A DNA stretch of 14,268 nucleotides from the NCBI GenBank assembly GCA_964605095.1, contig CAZSBS010000120.1, positions 1 to 14,268 of the forward strand, read 5' to 3'. The DNA comes from JAUWQU01 sp964605095 (GTDB taxonomy: Bacteria > Planctomycetota > Phycisphaerae > SM23-33). The position numbers and the translations under genes were made by a program. A model generated the notes under the pieces. That model saw nothing but the letters and a program-made list of their open reading frames with translations. It was not told the origin of the DNA and made no database searches. Positions 13,971-14,268 of this stretch are shown piece by piece (the stretch's first letter is position 1; each line of letters starts with the position of its first letter).

Positions 13971-14268
13971 ATGCGAACCAGCATGACTCGACGCGGGCTT
14001 CTCAAGGCACTCGGTTTAGGCGCGGCTGCCCTGGCCGTCGGACCGGCGATGCGGGGCGCGGCCATGGCCGCCGCTGCCCCGGCCGGGGCGGGTGGCAAAA
14101 AACTCAACTTCGTCTTCCTGTTCACCGACGATCAGGGCTACCAGGATGTCGGATGCTTCGGCTCGCCGTTGATCAAGACGCCAAACCTTGACCGCATGGC
14201 GGCCGAGGGCACCAAGTTCACGGACTTCTACGTTGCCGCCAGCGTCTGCTCGCCCAGCAGGCTGGCGC
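13971..14268 (+). CDS. Tat-exported type I sulfatase, 5' part
   Basis: Hydrolyses sulfate esters, probably of polysaccharides, outside the cytoplasm. Only the first 99 residues are present; the gene runs off the right edge (full sulfatases are about 450-600 aa). A twin-arginine signal is visible: TRRGLLKALG (6-15) plus a hydrophobic Ala/Leu stretch to about 36. The sulfatase fold follows: FLFTDDQGY with metal ligands D53/D54, TPNLDRMAAEG, and CSPSR (93-97), whose Cys is converted to formylglycine by an FGly-generating enzyme. AAGGAG (13959-13964) lies 6 nt before the ATG. It is divergent from the ZIP gene. Sulfatases are very numerous in planctomycetes. Substrate unknown. Confidence 0.93.
   Translation, partial: MRTSMTRRGLLKALGLGAAALAVGPAMRGAAMAAAAPAGAGGKKLNFVFLFTDDQGYQDVGCFGSPLIKTPNLDRMAAEGTKFTDFYVAASVCSPSRLA

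Overview
The window is GC-rich, densely coding bacterial DNA. It suggests a planctomycete (Planctomycetota, possibly Phycisphaerae). The clues are a Tat-exported FGly sulfatase, a carbamoyltransferase / SxtJ-like / DUF5989-like gene trio, a HEAT-repeat lipoprotein with a Pro/Ala-rich tail, and many short intergenic repeats. This placement is inference; there is no rRNA or other phylogenetic marker.

Layout. Positions 1-60 hold a plus-strand intrinsic terminator for a gene upstream of the window. A minus-strand cluster follows (3066 to 148): nucleoside diphosphate kinase (ndk), a small cupin protein and NAD-dependent DNA ligase (ligA). It has a good sigma70-type promoter at 3112-3140 and an inverted repeat at the predicted transcript start. 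LigA ends inside a large inverted heptad repeat. A plus-strand MFS transporter (3263-4927) is divergent from ndk and is followed by a repeat-rich non-coding stretch (4928-5456).

From 13741 down to 5457 nine or more genes lie on the minus strand, closely packed: ZIP metal transporter, carbamoyltransferase, SxtJ-like membrane protein, DUF5989-like membrane peptide, glutamate racemase (murI, GTG start), HEAT-repeat lipoprotein, zinc-dependent dehydrogenase, YfiH/PgeF-type enzyme and a hexose-6-phosphate mutarotase-like epimerase. The last three are joined by gene overlaps or short gaps. The right edge holds the first 99 codons of a sulfatase on the plus strand.

Working together: the ZIP-carbamoyltransferase-SxtJ-DUF5989 group looks like a module. 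A metal importer and a metal-dependent O-carbamoyltransferase sit with two membrane proteins, so an envelope-associated small molecule, lipid or glycan may be carbamoylated (inference). murI supplies D-glutamate for peptidoglycan. The dehydrogenase-PgeF-mutarotase part looks like metabolite salvage or housekeeping.

The most unusual sequence feature is a set of short dispersed repeats: GGTAGCC-like heptads, AAG tracts directly after stop codons in codon phase, CGCAGAG words and tandem GC hairpins. They sit at gene boundaries, supply the end of ligA and part of a lipoprotein signal peptide, and are the part least explained by ordinary annotation.
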